Origin: Sequoia sempervirens
Lineage: Eukaryota > Streptophyta > Pinopsida > Cupressales > Cupressaceae
DNA length: 64,000 nucleotides
Reading direction: 5' to 3'
Assembly: GCA_007258455.2 (NCBI GenBank)
Contig: VDFB02000001.1
Location: 12,318,754-12,382,753, forward strand
Made by a program: the position numbers and the translations under genes. How positions within the stretch are numbered: the first letter of the stretch is position 1; every line of letters starts with the position of its first letter. The notes under the pieces were generated by a model. That model did no database searches. It was not told the origin of the DNA and worked only from the letters and a program-made list of their open reading frames with translations. This document shows, piece by piece, positions 12,000-23,871 of the stretch.

Positions 12000-12985
12000 A
12001 CACTTGCACTCTCATCAACAATCTTTCTCAATCTTTTATTGTAGCACCAATAGGCTTTGCTTTTAGTAGAATATCCAAGGAATCTTCCTTCATCAAAACT
12101 TGCATCAAACTTCCAAAATTTTCTTTATCTCTTCTAATATAGCATTTCCTTCCAAACACTCTGAAGTATTTAACAGTAGGTATCCTTCCATACCACAACT
12201 CATAGGGAGTCTTTCTGCTATTTTCTTTAGCTTGCACTCTGTTAAGTTTGTAAACAACAATATGAATTGCTTCTCTCCAATATACTTCTGATAGGTTAGC
12301 TTCTTTCATCAGTCCTTGTAGCTTCTTGAATAGTTCTATTTTTCCTTTCAAGTACTCCATTTAGTCGAGGAGTCCTAGGGGCAAACAAGTGCCTCTGTAT
12401 GCCATGATTCTCACAAAACATGTTAAATTCATTAGAGGTGAACTCTTCACCTCTATCAAACATTAAACACTTGGTCTTCACATCCATTTCATTCTCAAAC
12501 ATAACCTTAAATACTTTGAATCTATCTAAGGCTTCATATTTTTCTTTGAGAAAAAAAACCCATGTCATTCTTTAATAATCATCAATAAAAATCATGAAAT
12601 ACTTGTCACCTTGAAGACTTCTTGTTCTTGTAGGACCACAAAGATCTATATGCACCGATTCCAGTAATCTGGTAGAATATTGTTCTTTTCCTTTCAAACT
12701 TATTCATGTTTTCTTTCCAATCTGACGCCTTCCAACAACATTGATAGGCTTTATAATCTTTGGTAGATCTCTCACTGCTTGAATTGAATTGATTCTTACC
12801 AAGTTATCAAAATTAATGTGGCACATCCTCCTATGCCATAACCGAATTTCATTAATATGATTCATAAAGCAATGACTATTAGCACCCTTAAGTTGATAAA
12901 CATTTCCATCTATCCTTCTTCCATAAGCAATCGCAGTTTCAGACCCTTTTCTAATATCGCATCCATCATCCTAAAACATAAGATT
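12000..12985 (-). pseudogene. C2 integrase remnant
   Basis: LWHRRMCHINFDNL near 12850 is the zinc-finger start; the rest of the finger is poor. The catalytic triad is readable in pieces: HIDLCGPTR near 12640, FDRGEEFTSNEF near 12450 and NGVLERKNRT near 12380. The C-terminal block RKTPYELWYGRIPTVKYFRVFG lies near 12210. A frameshift near 12300-12360 divides it. Confidence 0.9.
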
Positions 12986-12989
12986 CTAT

Positions 12990-14275
12990 CCTTTACTGCA
13001 CATACGTCCAACACTCAATAGGTTATTCCTTAAACCTTTAACATAGTAAACATCTTCAGTGTTACCCTTGCCATTAAAATTGAATGAACCTATTCCACAT
13101 ATCTTAGCACTAGAATCATCTCAAAATCTAACAAGTCCTCCATCATACTTTTCAAGTTTTAAAAAATTACTCTTGTCTCTAGTAATATGATTAAAGCAAC
13201 CATTGTTAATGATCCAATAGTTCTTATCTTGTCTAGCATGAAAAACAAATACCAAATTACCTTCATTCTTATCCTTTCTCTCCAAAGGGCATTCCTTCAC
13301 ACATCCTTTAGAGTTAGTAGAAACAAATTCATCTTTTAAAGCCATGAACAAGCATTCATCATCATAAACATCTCCATAATTAGATTCATCATAAAAAATA
13401 CTTGCATCTTCTCTAGCATAGTAGCTTTTATTAATCATCTTACCTTTTTCCTCCTTATTTTTTTCATTCACAACTTTGTTTGGACATCTTGAAGCATAGT
13501 GACCTATCTTTCCACAATTGAAAATTTTGAAAGGTAATTTACCTTTGTATTTACTAGTACCTCTTTTCATCCTTATTACAAATTTAGCTTCCACATGATC
13601 AATATCTTCCTGATTTGGTTCTTCAGTCCTCTCTATTTTTGTAGCCTTAAAATCAGTCTCAACTTTTGCCACTACTAGTACCAAACTCTCTCATTTAAAA
13701 TGTAGTTAAAGAGCCATACAATTGATCTCTAGAATACTGATCTAGATTTTGAGATTCCTCAATAGCAACAACTTTATAACTATTAGCTTTAGTAAGGGTT
13801 CTAAGAGTTTTCTTTACCACTTTTGGCTCTTTGAACTTTCCTCCAAGATCTCTGATAGCGCTCACCACTTCATCTACCCTTTGCATATAGCTTGTAATGT
13901 TTTCATCTTCAAATATCAGGTTATGTTCTCAAATGTGGTTTTCAAGTTCTATATCTTAGCTTGTTTGACCATAACATCTCCTTCATAAATACTTTCCAAC
14001 TTATCCCAATTTTTTTTAGTAGTTTTCAAATCCATAACTTTCACTAATTCAGAATTAGCAAGACTACTCAAGAGAACAAACCTTTCTTTACCATTTGTTT
14101 CATAGGCCTTGATCTCATCACTTGTGCTTGGTCTATTTGTAGGTATGGTATATTGATTCTTCATTGACTACTAAACATTATATCCAAGGTAAAATAGATA
14201 ACCTTCCATCTTTTCCTTCTAGAATGCATAGTCTATATCAACAAATATAGGGATCCCCTTGTGCACCATCCTAGA
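12990..14275 (-). pseudogene. C2 gag and protease remnant
   Basis: Gag starts near 14273 (VHKGIPIFVDIDYAF) and includes IPTNRPSTSDEIKAYETN (14150 region) and NSELVKVMDLKTTKKNWDKL. The zinc knuckle reads IFNCGKIGHYASRC (13525-13484), so the first Cys is replaced by Ile. The protease site reads WIINNGCFNH near 13207 where DSGCSNH is expected, so the catalytic Asp is now Asn. Each region has several stops, most densely at 13690-13950. Confidence 0.9.
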
Positions 14276-14313
14276 TCTACCTTAAGCTATTAAGCTTTTC
14301 TCTAAGGAACCTT

Positions 14314-14325
14314 TCTTTAATACCA
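14314..14325 (-). other. C2 primer binding site, degenerate
   Basis: The minus strand reads TGGTATTAAAGA five bases inside the LTR end. It agrees with the initiator tRNA-Met site TGGTATCAGAGC at nine of twelve bases; the first six are perfect. Confidence 0.7.
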
Positions 14326-14330
14326 TTTTT

Positions 14331-15960
14331 TGAAATGCACAAGACAATTGAGAGGGGGGTGAATTAGTTGTAACTTAAAAATTCAAATCCCTTATTAACA
14401 TTTAGATCCACATTCATTCATTAAACCCTTAAGTTTGTTATGATGAATTAGCATGAAAAGAAAATAACAAAAACTTTAAAAAATAACCAAACATAAGAGA
14501 ACACCAGATTTACGTGGAAACTCCGAGGAGGGAAAAACCACAGTGAGGATTAGATCACAATATAAGTAATATCAATACCAAATACAATAGGGCTCACTGC
14601 TCAAAGAAGAAAGACTCGCTACCAAAAGGCTCACTACCAGAATAGAAAAGAAGATAGAGAAGAAATGTTACATAAAGAACATGATCTCAATGCAACAAAT
14701 AATCCACCACAATACCTCCAACACCTTCACAGTCTATTTGAATGATTGCAGACATCTTCTACTCACTACATCTGGTAATCCAACACTCTAAAGTTCGCAT
14801 TTCTTTGCTAAATTTAGCACTCCACAACTTTGCACTTCACATCATTTGCATCACACACATTTATTTTCATCTACCTTATCCTCCTTCAACAACTTAACTC
14901 ATACTTATACCATCCACGAATTGAAAAACAAATACCATCCACGAATTGAAAAACAACTTCAAGTTGGCCACACACACCTCACACTTACAAATTCAAAAAT
15001 ATGCCACCACTAAACATTCCTGCGGTGGATAAGAATGAAAGTGGACCAAAATACAACATAGCTCAGACCCAAATTAATTCTCACATGCCATGATACACAT
15101 TCATTAATACTTAAAAATACCTTCACATGTAGTGTAAACATTAAGGTTGGTTGTTACCCGTGTAAACACCATCAATCAATTAAGTACACGCTTCCTAAAA
15201 CCAAAGGATGACTTTTGAACCACATAGCATGCTTCTAGACAATCTGGAACAAACCACAAACCACTTGAGATCCGACAAATTCTTTGCACCAATTCGCACT
15301 AGTAAAACACATTCATTCTAACCACCCAATTTTACCTTCCATGCACACTGACATATGAAACTTACTTTGTACTGTACCAAATCATGAATACTCTTGAATT
15401 ATGAAAGATTAAATAATATGAAAAATTCCCCAGATCCGCAAGATCAAACATCAACTTGCAGAGAAATGTAGAGAAAATACATTTCTCCTAGACACCACTG
15501 CAAACAACACTACAAACCTAGTTCACGGACTGGTGAACATATCTCTCTTTGCACATCAATCGAGAAGCCCAAATTTTGGATTAAAACCTTTGAACAAATC
15601 TGATCAACATATCTAAACCACACAGGAATATCTTCAACCTAGAAGAAATGCAAATCAAAACTAGAACATCTCTCTGTAATACAAAACAACATTGCAACAC
15701 ATTGTTTCCTCTTTTTATCAATTATTTTCAAAAACACTTGGAAACCAAGCACTAGAGACATCCACATCATCTTCAACACTACTACATCCATAAAATCTTA
15801 TCAAAGCAACACCAATGGTTAACACTAGTAGCTTAACTGATGACAACATAATGCAATAAATCAAATAATAGACAACACCAACTATTCATCTTCAACACTA
15901 ATCTCCCTCAACACATACAATTGACATCAATGACAACACCAACTACTCATACTTGCGACA
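14331..15960 (-). repeat. C2 5' LTR
   Basis: 1630 bp, TGAAATGCAC to TTGCGACA on the plus strand, complete in length compared with the interrupted 3' copy. It contains a tandem duplication of about 26 bp at 14918-14965 that is single in the 3' copy. Confidence 0.9.
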
Positions 15961-16121
15961 ATATTTTTAACCAAAAATCATATGTATCATGTGCTCATAC
16001 TACGCATGTTGATGTTTAGTATCACTTTGTGCAAGAAATGGTTGAGAATGGTAATGTCTTGATTGAGAAAGTTGACACTTTTGATAATGTTGCAAATCCT
16101 CTCACAAAGCCAGTGACCTAG
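15961..16121 (+). pseudogene. C0 RNase H end, continued after C2
   Basis: Reads NQKSYVSCAHTTHVDV, then YHFVQEMVENGNVLIEKVD and ANPLTKPVT followed by a stop at 16119-16121. This is the conserved Copia RNase H C-terminus that continues CDSQSSICV at 2021. One Lys codon in it is now TAG. Confidence 0.92.
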
Positions 16122-16960
16122 ATAAATTATCTTCATGGAGGAAGGCCATGGGCCTTGATCACTATACTTGATTATATATTTTATTTGTATCTCATTGATG
16201 TAATTGCAATGTATAATAGGTGACATTACAATTGCTATCCTAAATTGATTTATGTGCCTCCATGTTCTTTGGAAAGTGTTCTAGGGGACATAAGGGACAA
16301 AATATTTATTATTTAGTTTCCTATTGAAAATTTTTAATTACATTCAAAGAGGTGGACCCATTATGGTGGTAGTTACAAAGCATTCTAAGAGAATATTCCT
16401 CTTGGGTGTCCAACTTTATGAGTGGAGACCACTTTGGTGTGCATGTCCTTGCATATTATTTGCATGTTGGTACATGATCATGCATGAAGCCATCTAAGCC
16501 ATTAGAGAGTTATAGGGCACTCAACTTTGACTAATTTTGATTGGTTATGGGTTAGGTGCCCATGTGAAGTCCATGTGATTATTCATTATTTTATGCTATG
16601 TTTATGGGTTGTCCACTAAGAGGGGGTGTGGTTTTTTCTAGTTGGTTTTGCTTGTTGTTTTGGGATACCACTTGTGATATTCTCTCCCACAAACTTCTAT
16701 ATATTGGAGCCTTGAGATGGTGGTTTGTAAGAGTTTGTTTGCATGTTATTAGAGTGACGAAGTGCTATCAGAATACAAAGAGAAGTGTTGTATTGGTGTA
16801 CCTCTTTTGAATATTAATACAAACTTTTGATATCTTTGGGCGTGGAGTTTTTTCTCGCAAGGATCTCTTCACGTATATCTTGTGTCACTTATGTTTTGAA
16901 AATTGTGGTATTGTTTATTTTCTTTCATTGTTGCAATTGCCAATCACATAATATTTCTAT
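16122..16960 (+). repeat. C0 3' LTR region
   Basis: Follows the C0 stop codon. Near 16845-16895 it has the GGGCGTGGA, CTCGCAAGGAT, CACGTATATCTTGTGTC series typical of Copia U5 ends. The 5' edge and polypurine tract are not clear, and no second copy lies in the window to fix the boundaries. Confidence 0.6.
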
Positions 16961-17442
16961 GGTAATTTTGAATATATAATTTTAGATTTGAAACCATTTT
17001 AATAAGTTCATATTGCTGCAAGTTATACCTTGATTTGCAATAAATTATCTTCTAGGTGTTGATGAAGAAGAGGTAGAGGTCACTCAGGAGAAGGTAAATC
17101 AATAAATTTCTTCTCTTCCAAGGGTAAAAGTAGCTAGAATGCCACAAGGTTAGATATGCATTAATGTGAGAAGTGGGAAGGATGAGGGTAATGACATGAG
17201 GGCCCTTTCCTACACTCAATTCATCTTTGATGATGAATTTGTTAAGTCTATGGAATTCAATGATTTTATAATCAAAATAAGGAGAAGATTTTCATGAAAA
17301 TTTGAACAAGGAGAAAGAAGAAGTCCACCCATCCAAGTATGAAGAAGTTATGTAGAAGGTGTTAAATGAAATTGAATTGATGTCAAGAATATAACACCAA
17401 AGGAAGGGATGAGGTTGATGAGAGAAAGTGGATTGTTGTTAC
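16961..17442 (+). other. Unclassified interval with weak coding character
   Basis: Short stop-free runs such as VDEEEVEVTQEKVNQ near 17055 and FDDEFVKSMEFNDF near 17230 occur on the plus strand, in changing frames. They are not recognised. They could be part of the decayed frame seen at 19636. Confidence 0.3.
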
Positions 17443-17819
17443 TGTAGAATTTTATAATCCAACCTCATAGATTCCAATGAACACGTGCAAGCAAATAACC
17501 TAACACCAAAGGAGATCAAGAGACAAAAGAATGGTGCTCTATAAACATGAACCAAAAGATGCATTACCCAAGAAGTTTTATAATTACAAAGAGATCAATC
17601 CTTAAGAAAGGAGATCAACCCTAAAGTGAGAACCCTAGGAAGAGGATTAAATTAGCATGTGGCAAGTGTCAAGATCATAATGAACGAGACAACATGAATA
17701 ATTTAATAATGCATAAATAAAGATTCCTAAGTTTAGCTTAAGTGAAATAAAGTAAAGGTGACTTAATTAATTAAGCAACATGATTAAATTAATCAAGTAA
17801 ACAACCTATTACTCTAACA
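17443..17819 (-). repeat. LTR of an unclassified element, with polypurine tract
   Basis: On the minus strand CTTAAGGGGGGG at 17820-17832 is followed directly by TGTTAGAGTA, a standard polypurine tract to 3' LTR junction. The other end is placed at TGTAGAATTT (17443). No second copy of this LTR is in the window, so the outer boundary is provisional. Confidence 0.6.
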
Positions 17820-19600
17820 CCCCCCCTTAAGATGAACTTAGGGAGAAGCTAAAAAACTAAGGACAGAATGCATGAAAGAAAAGATGGGTCCCAATAACTA
17901 GGCCAGATGAGGTACCCATGTACAAATGTAAAAGATCTCTCACAACAGGAGAAAAGGAGAAAACCTCATGGGAAAAACTCCTCTCCAAAAGAGAGAAATA
18001 CAAGTGAAGGACTAAGAAGCCTCCATACAACAGTGATGGACGAAGAAGCCTCCAATCAAGAGTAAATTGTCCGAAAAGATAAGAACAAAGGATGAACATG
18101 GAAAAAACCACTGAAGCATGAAGAAGTTGCAAACACTGTCATTGAATGAATGCTAAAATGTTGAAAGAAGGAATGCAAGAGTGTCTATATGGTAAGTGAT
18201 CCATCTCACCGAAATGCATGGGTAACCAGCTGCTGCATCCGCCTAGTACATAGGAACAAATACTGTATACATAACTCACTCCAACACGAAACCAAAGAAG
18301 CATTAACACCAATAGTAGAAACCCCCCATAATTCTGAAAAGGGAGACACGTGACAGGTATACTGAAATTGAATGCCTGAAAGTAGTGCATGAAGAGGAAC
18401 CAAGAACATCTGAAGGTGCAATCATGAAAGTACAAGCAGATAGAAAGGATGTGAAAACAAAAGTCACATACACATGAGAAAGGTATGAAGGAAAACAAAG
18501 GAAAAAATCAACCCCCATGGCACTTTATATCAGAGTGTGAGTAAAACAAGGTACAAAGTGATGTGCAAGAATCCCAATAATACACATATAATGTTGAGGC
18601 ACTTTATTTCAGTGCGTTTACAAATGATAAAAATGTGCAATGTGAGCCCATAAGGTCCAAAAAAGACAACAACTGAGAAGAAGGATTTCTAAAAAAACCC
18701 AAAAATAAAATCTAGAAATCACCTATACCACTGTGAAGAGCTCATAAACATCTTTTTGATGATATCTCATTTTCCCATTTTAGACATTGTATGCAAAAGT
18801 TATGCTGAAAACACTGAAGGCAACTCTAGAAAAGAAGATCTGACTTTGATTGGAAATAATAGGGACCTAAGAAAAAATCTCCAAAAAATACCTACACCAC
18901 TGGAAAGTACTCTAAATCCTTTTTTCAACGATATCTCGTTTGCCCAATTTTGACATTGTGGGCAAATGTTATGGCCTCCGGAAGAAAACAACTCCCAAAG
19001 TGCAAAAAACACAGTCTACAGCATTAAATTTGACAACCAAACAGCCATTGCAGCAAAGCTGAGAGCTTAAATTTGATGGCCAAATGGCCATCATTTTTAC
19101 AATTTGGCTTATTGAAATTTTTATTTAAAAAAAAAAACAATAAAAAAACACATGAATAATTTAAAAAAAAAAATTAATAAAAACATTGATAAATTTTTTT
19201 TTTAAATATGGGTGCAAGGACTCTACACCGATCTGCACAGGTCCACTATGTTTTAAAAATATTTTTTTAAAAATATTTTTTATAATTTAAAAACTACAAT
19301 TTTATTTGTGCAGAAAAAATAATACATTTTTTTTTACAAAAAATTTACCTCGTGATGCATGTAGGAGGTCATACGACCCCTGCTAGGTAAGAAAAATTTT
19401 CCCTGAGGTGACCTACTCCAAAATTGACAAATTATATATGGAAATAAGGGTTTTTGGGCCTTCTGAGTGCAATGGTGAGGTCCATTTGGGCTTAAAATGC
19501 CTTGGATTTGGCAAAAATCCCTTTCTTCAAACCCTCACAGATCTGACAAACGGAAGCCAATTTTGACAAAACAAAGGTCAATCTTGACTATTCTGACAAC
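17820..19600 (-). other. Non-coding interior of the 17443 LTR element
   Basis: No gag or pol motif is visible on either strand. Contains an imperfect direct repeat of about 110 bp at 18710-18830 and 18885-18985, sharing ACCTA-ACCACTG and GATATCTC motifs. An AT-rich stretch lies at 19090-19340. The element may be truncated or non-coding; its right end is not defined. Confidence 0.4.
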
Positions 19601-19635
19601 TCTGGATTCAATGGAGAGGTCTAAATTGAACCTGG

Positions 19636-20110
19636 ATGCACTGGAAAACTACTTTCAATACTAAGTGGGAAACCTTGGCCATATGGGCTCTAGCTCCAAA
19701 CACTGACAAGCCTCAAGTGGCAAAAACTATACAAGAGATGAAGGGGAGTCTAATTGTCAAAAGAGTATCAGACACCATAGCTCCCCAAGAAACTTTGTTA
19801 GTTTTTCATTATACTAAGTTTGGTGAAGCAACAACCAAGAGAATACAAGAAGAATATGATCAATTATTGAAAGCTCATGTTAAGCTTACTACAAAATAAA
19901 ATAAGTTGAAGATGTAGGAGCCACTAACAACATCACCACCAACTAGTAATTAAATGTTAAGTGCTTCAAACTCAAGCTTCTCAAGTTCTATGGTAATTTA
20001 TTGTTCAAAAGATAATCGCATTTCTCTATGACTTTGTAACCCAATTTTAAGGCACTATTCTAAGAATGAATACTGGTTACATGTCCATGGTCAATATATT
20101 GCAAATCAAT
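19636..20110 (+). pseudogene. Unidentified decayed reading frame, first part
   Basis: An open stretch runs from 19636 to 19899. After four stops the same frame continues to LRHYSKNEYWLHVHGQYIAN at the C3 insertion point. The first part contains KRIQEEYDQLLKAH, likely helical. No family was recognised. The same frame resumes at 27869 after C3, which supports real coding ancestry. It may be the 5' coding part of Gypsy G5 or an unrelated gene fragment. Confidence 0.4.
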
Positions 20111-21678
20111 TGTAAGGAAAGCAAAGGTGCAGAAACACTTTCCTAATGCCAAATCCACAGGGAAGAATGCAATGCAAGGCTTTTAATTTTTTTCAAATTA
20201 CAATCCAATTGAGACACACATGAAGGAATAACAGAAATAGAGCAAATACACAAAGACAAATCAAACAACATATTTACGTGGGAAACCCTTACGGGAAAAA
20301 ACCCACCACACCAAGATTAATCTCTTTGTATTATAGTAACAATAATTACATACAATCAAAAATACAACTCTCTGATGATTTTTTAGTAGCTATAACATTC
20401 ACTGTTAAAAACAATCTCAGAAAAGCTCTCTATCATTTGATAAACTCATCACTCTATTTTTTCGTTCAAAAAATAGAATCCATCTGCTTTTAAATCTTCT
20501 ATGCATCCTTATCTACCAATGCCAACCATAGACAGTTTCCATTTGAGTCTTGATTTTTTTTTCTTGCATGTTGTTTTTTCAGTGTTTCAATTGATGCATA
20601 AAATCAACTGTCATCATGCTTTAAAACTACTTCCTGTGATTGGTCCACGAAGCTACACCTAGGATGGTCAGACTGGTCAAGAGAATTCAACTTTGTTGGC
20701 ATATCGGTGAGACACTCATAGTGTCTCCCCGATGCCACAAAGTTTCTCTATCAGCATCGCTATAGCTTCCACGAGTCAACAAGATGCTATATCGAATGTA
20801 CAAGTCACAACGAAACCATCGATGTCCACTTTGATCCTATCGACAAAGGTTTCCCTTATCGGCGAGACTCATATCGAATGGAACAAGTCATATCGAATCT
20901 AGAGAATCCATTGGCAAGACATACTAATGTCACCAAAACCTTATGTCGAAAACTTCAAGTCATGTTGGTGTGAGCCATTCGACATGACTATCGCTCTTCG
21001 GCGAGACTCACATTGAAGCATAACTTCCACTGAATGTCACACTGTCGCCAAGACTCGTGCCTATCATCATGACCTTTCACCAAGCTCCATCATGTCTTAC
21101 CGAGTTGGTAAGACATAAGTCCTTCGCCAAGACATTTCTTTGAGTTCCCAAAGTTAACCCAAAGACTTCTGTCGGCGTGACTTATTACTTTCGCTAAGAC
21201 TTCTCAGTGAAGTCTTTTGTCACTGCGAAGTCACCACGAGGATACAATCTATTTGGCAAGACTTAGCTTCATCCCTAAGACCTCTCCCCACAACTCATGA
21301 GTTACTTCGACATTCGCCTTGACACCTGAGAGTAGCCATTGTTGGCGAGACATTACATACTCGCTGGGACATCTCACCGAAGCCCTAGCATTAGCCTGAC
21401 GTCGGTGAGACACCATTCGCTAAGACTTCTCTCTGACACCCATGAGCTAGCCCGATAAGATCAACTATCACCTAGAGTTCTTCCTTTTGCCAAAATGTCA
21501 TGCCGAACTCAGAGAGTCACAGCGATAGAATTCATTCAGCAAGACATCAACTCTGTCACAGCGATAGGATCATTTCAAGAGGTTCAAAACTGTTAGTCGC
21601 CCAGACATGAACACTGTCACATTGAATTTTCCTTTCAGGAGTTCCATGTCAGTAAGGATTGAGGCACATATTCCAACA
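20111..21678 (-). repeat. C3 3' LTR
   Basis: Plus strand starts TGTAAGGAAAGC and ends ATTCCAACA. It has dense, degenerate repeats of a TCGGCGAGAC/TCGCCAAGAC motif from about 20700 to 21560. Confidence 0.94.
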
Positions 21679-21700
21679 AGCTCCCACTTGATGAAGATCT
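21679..21700 (-). other. C3 polypurine tract region
   Basis: Minus strand CATCAAGTGGGAGCT immediately precedes the LTR start TGTTGGAATA. Confidence 0.85.
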
Positions 21701-21759
21701 TACTGACACCTCCAGAGCATAACAAAACTACTAAGATTCATGGGCCAAGAGGCCCATCA

Positions 21760-23180
21760 AACTGGCACACCAACTGAACTTTTTTGTGCTCATAGGCTTC
21801 ATCAATGCATCTGCAAAATTCTCTAGAGTATCCACTTTCTCCAAAGAGACCTTCCCATCCTCCACCATATCTCATACAAAATGATACTATACAGCTATAT
21901 GTTTCATCCTAGAATGGAAAGTAGTATTCTTTGCCAAACATATAGCACTATGGATGTCACAGTAGATAGTAATCTTTTCTACATTAAAGCCAATGTTAGA
22001 ACAAAAATGTTTTAACCAGATTGCTTCTTTACAGGCATGTGTGGCTGCCATGTATTCTGCCTATGTAGTAGATAAAATGACTACAGCCTGCTGCTTACTC
22101 ATCCAACTCATTGCACCACCATTCATCATGAAAATATATCCACTGGTGGATCTTCTGTTGTCAATGTCCCCTGCCCAATCAAAATCCACATAACCTTGAA
22201 TGCTGAGAGTCTTCTGTGATTCAACCAAGTTACTATGGTAACACAAAGCATAGTCTGAAGTGCCCTTCAGATAGCTAAACACTCTCTTCATAGCATCCCA
22301 ATGTGTTCTTCTAGGATTAGCCATAAACTGACTAAGAACTCCCACTGCTTGGGCAATGTCTGGCCTTGTACAGACCATAGCATACATGAGACTACCATTT
22401 GCACTTGCATAAGGAACATTGGTCATGTCCTCCATCTCAGAAGAAGATTTTGGACAATCCTCAGCAGATAGCTTTGTTCCCTGTGTAACTGGAACAACTA
22501 GCTACTTGCATTCAGTCATACAAAATCTCTCTAGAACAGTCATGAAATATTTACTCTGACTGAGCCAAAGCTTTATGTTATTTCTGTCCCTGGTTATTTC
22601 CATTCCTAGAATGTACCCTGCTGCACCAAGATCTTTCATTTTGAACTTTGTAGACAACTGAGACTTAATATTAGAAATCATTAGCTTACTATTGCCTATA
22701 AACAACATGTCATCAACATACAGAGCAATAATAAGAATTTGATCACTTTCAGCTTTGTAATACACACAGTGATCACATTTTGATCTTACAAATCCCAAAT
22801 ACAAGACAAATGTGTCAAACTTTTGGTACCACATTCTAGGAGACTTTTTTAAACCATACAGAGATTTCTTCAACTTGCAAACCAGCCTTTCCTTACCTTT
22901 TACCACAAAGTGCTCCGGCTGGGACATATAAATTTCTTCTTCAAGATCACCATGAAGAAACGCTATTTTCACATCCATCTATTCAATCTCTAAATCATAT
23001 GCTGATGCAAGTGACAAAAGAAATCTAATAGATGTCAGCTTAGCTACAGGAGAAAAAATTTCTCCATAGTCAATTCCCTCTACCTGGGAATAACCTTTTG
23101 CAACAAGCCTCGCCTTATATTTTTCTACACTGCCATCTAGACCTATTTTCTTTTTGAATATCTATTTGCAGCCTATAGAT
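21760..23180 (-). pseudogene. C3 reverse transcriptase and RNase H remnant
   Basis: RT block at 22978-22502: DVKIAFLHGDLEEEIYMSQP, SLYGLKKSPRMWYQKFD, then ALYVDDMLFIG with the catalytic YVDD. The connection has LGMEITRDRNNIKLWLSQSKY. RNase H at 22435-22061 has MYAMVCTRPDIAQAVG and GDIDNRRSTSGY, followed by AEYMA-type and SAICLAKN-type motifs towards 21790. Stops are few (near 22980, 22490 and 22060), so this is less decayed than C0 or C2. The N-terminal RT part runs to about 23170. Confidence 0.93.
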
Positions 23181-23429
23181 TTTTTTCAGTTAGGCAATGG
23201 AACCAAACTCCAGGTGTCATTCTTTTCTAATGATGCCATTTCTTCATTCATGGCTTCCAACCAAGAGTTTGAATTAGACATTTTAAATGCCTCTTTTACA
23301 GTCCTAGGTTCATCAATGCTAGAAATTAAATCATAGGCACAAGTAGACTCTATTAAAGAAAACCCATACCTTTCAGTTGCTTTCTTTCATGAGTTGACCT
23401 CCTCACAGCTGAGGCTGAGGTGGTTCTTC

Positions 23430-23866
23430 TGTTGGTATGTGGCGATTGATCATGCTATACCAGATAGCCCATGGTATCAGACACCGCCCCCCCTCAAGGC
23501 CGGGCCGGGGGTTCCCCCAAGAAAAATTTTTCCTACTTTTTCGCGTGATCACCAAAAAGGGAAAAATCAATGAAAAGGAAAAATCCGATTTTGTAGAACT
23601 CGAAAATCTGGAAGCTTCTAAGCTTGGTAAAAAGGGGTTTCGGATGGGTATTTCAGATGATGAAAAACGTGATTATTCGCAAGATTGTAATAGGTTTTTC
23701 ACTGGATAATAAAAGTATTGGATGGCGTGGTTTGGTGGATGTAGCCCAGATTGGGTGAACCACGTTAAATTCAGTGTTATGATTTATTCTGTGAATGTTT
23801 TAGTCTCTCTGTTTTGTTTATTAAATCTGCATTTAATTGTTAGATCTGCCATCTCTAATCCTAACA
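23430..23866 (+). mobile_element. Solo LTR of the C1 family, inserted in C3
   Basis: 437 bp, TGTTGGTATG to TAATCCTAACA, with perfect TSD TCTTC (23425-23429 and 23867-23871). It aligns along its length with the C1 LTRs but in the opposite orientation. This shows independently that the C1 LTR begins at TGTTGGTATG. It has a GC-rich patch near 23485-23520. Confidence 0.95.
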
Positions 23867-23871
23867 TCTTC

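Larger units (their letters stand above)
2022..15960 (-). mobile_element. Copia LTR retrotransposon C2, inserted in C0 and carrying C1 inside its 3' LTR
   Basis: Both termini are LTR copies reading TGAAATGCAC on the plus strand at 2022 and 14331. The polypurine tract (PPT) at 9691 and the primer site at 14314 fix the minus orientation. Without C1 the element is about 7.5 kb. Gag, protease, integrase, RT and RNase H remnants are in Copia order. The flanks at 2021 and 15961 are the two halves of one Copia RNase H, which proves an insertion. A clean TSD is not visible: the left flank is TGTGT and the right flank ATATT, so one edge may have decayed. The GGGGGGTGAAT motif near the LTR edge recurs at 54289. 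Confidence 0.9.

Noticed and set aside
2017..15968. TSD for C2
   Set aside because: TGTGT on the left and ATATT on the right do not match well enough. The insertion is supported instead by continuity of the C0 RNase H frame.
18139..18518. Overlapping minus-strand frames rich in Phe, Ser and Cys
   Set aside because: T/C-rich antisense of non-coding LTR-element interior; no motif and no agreement on one frame.
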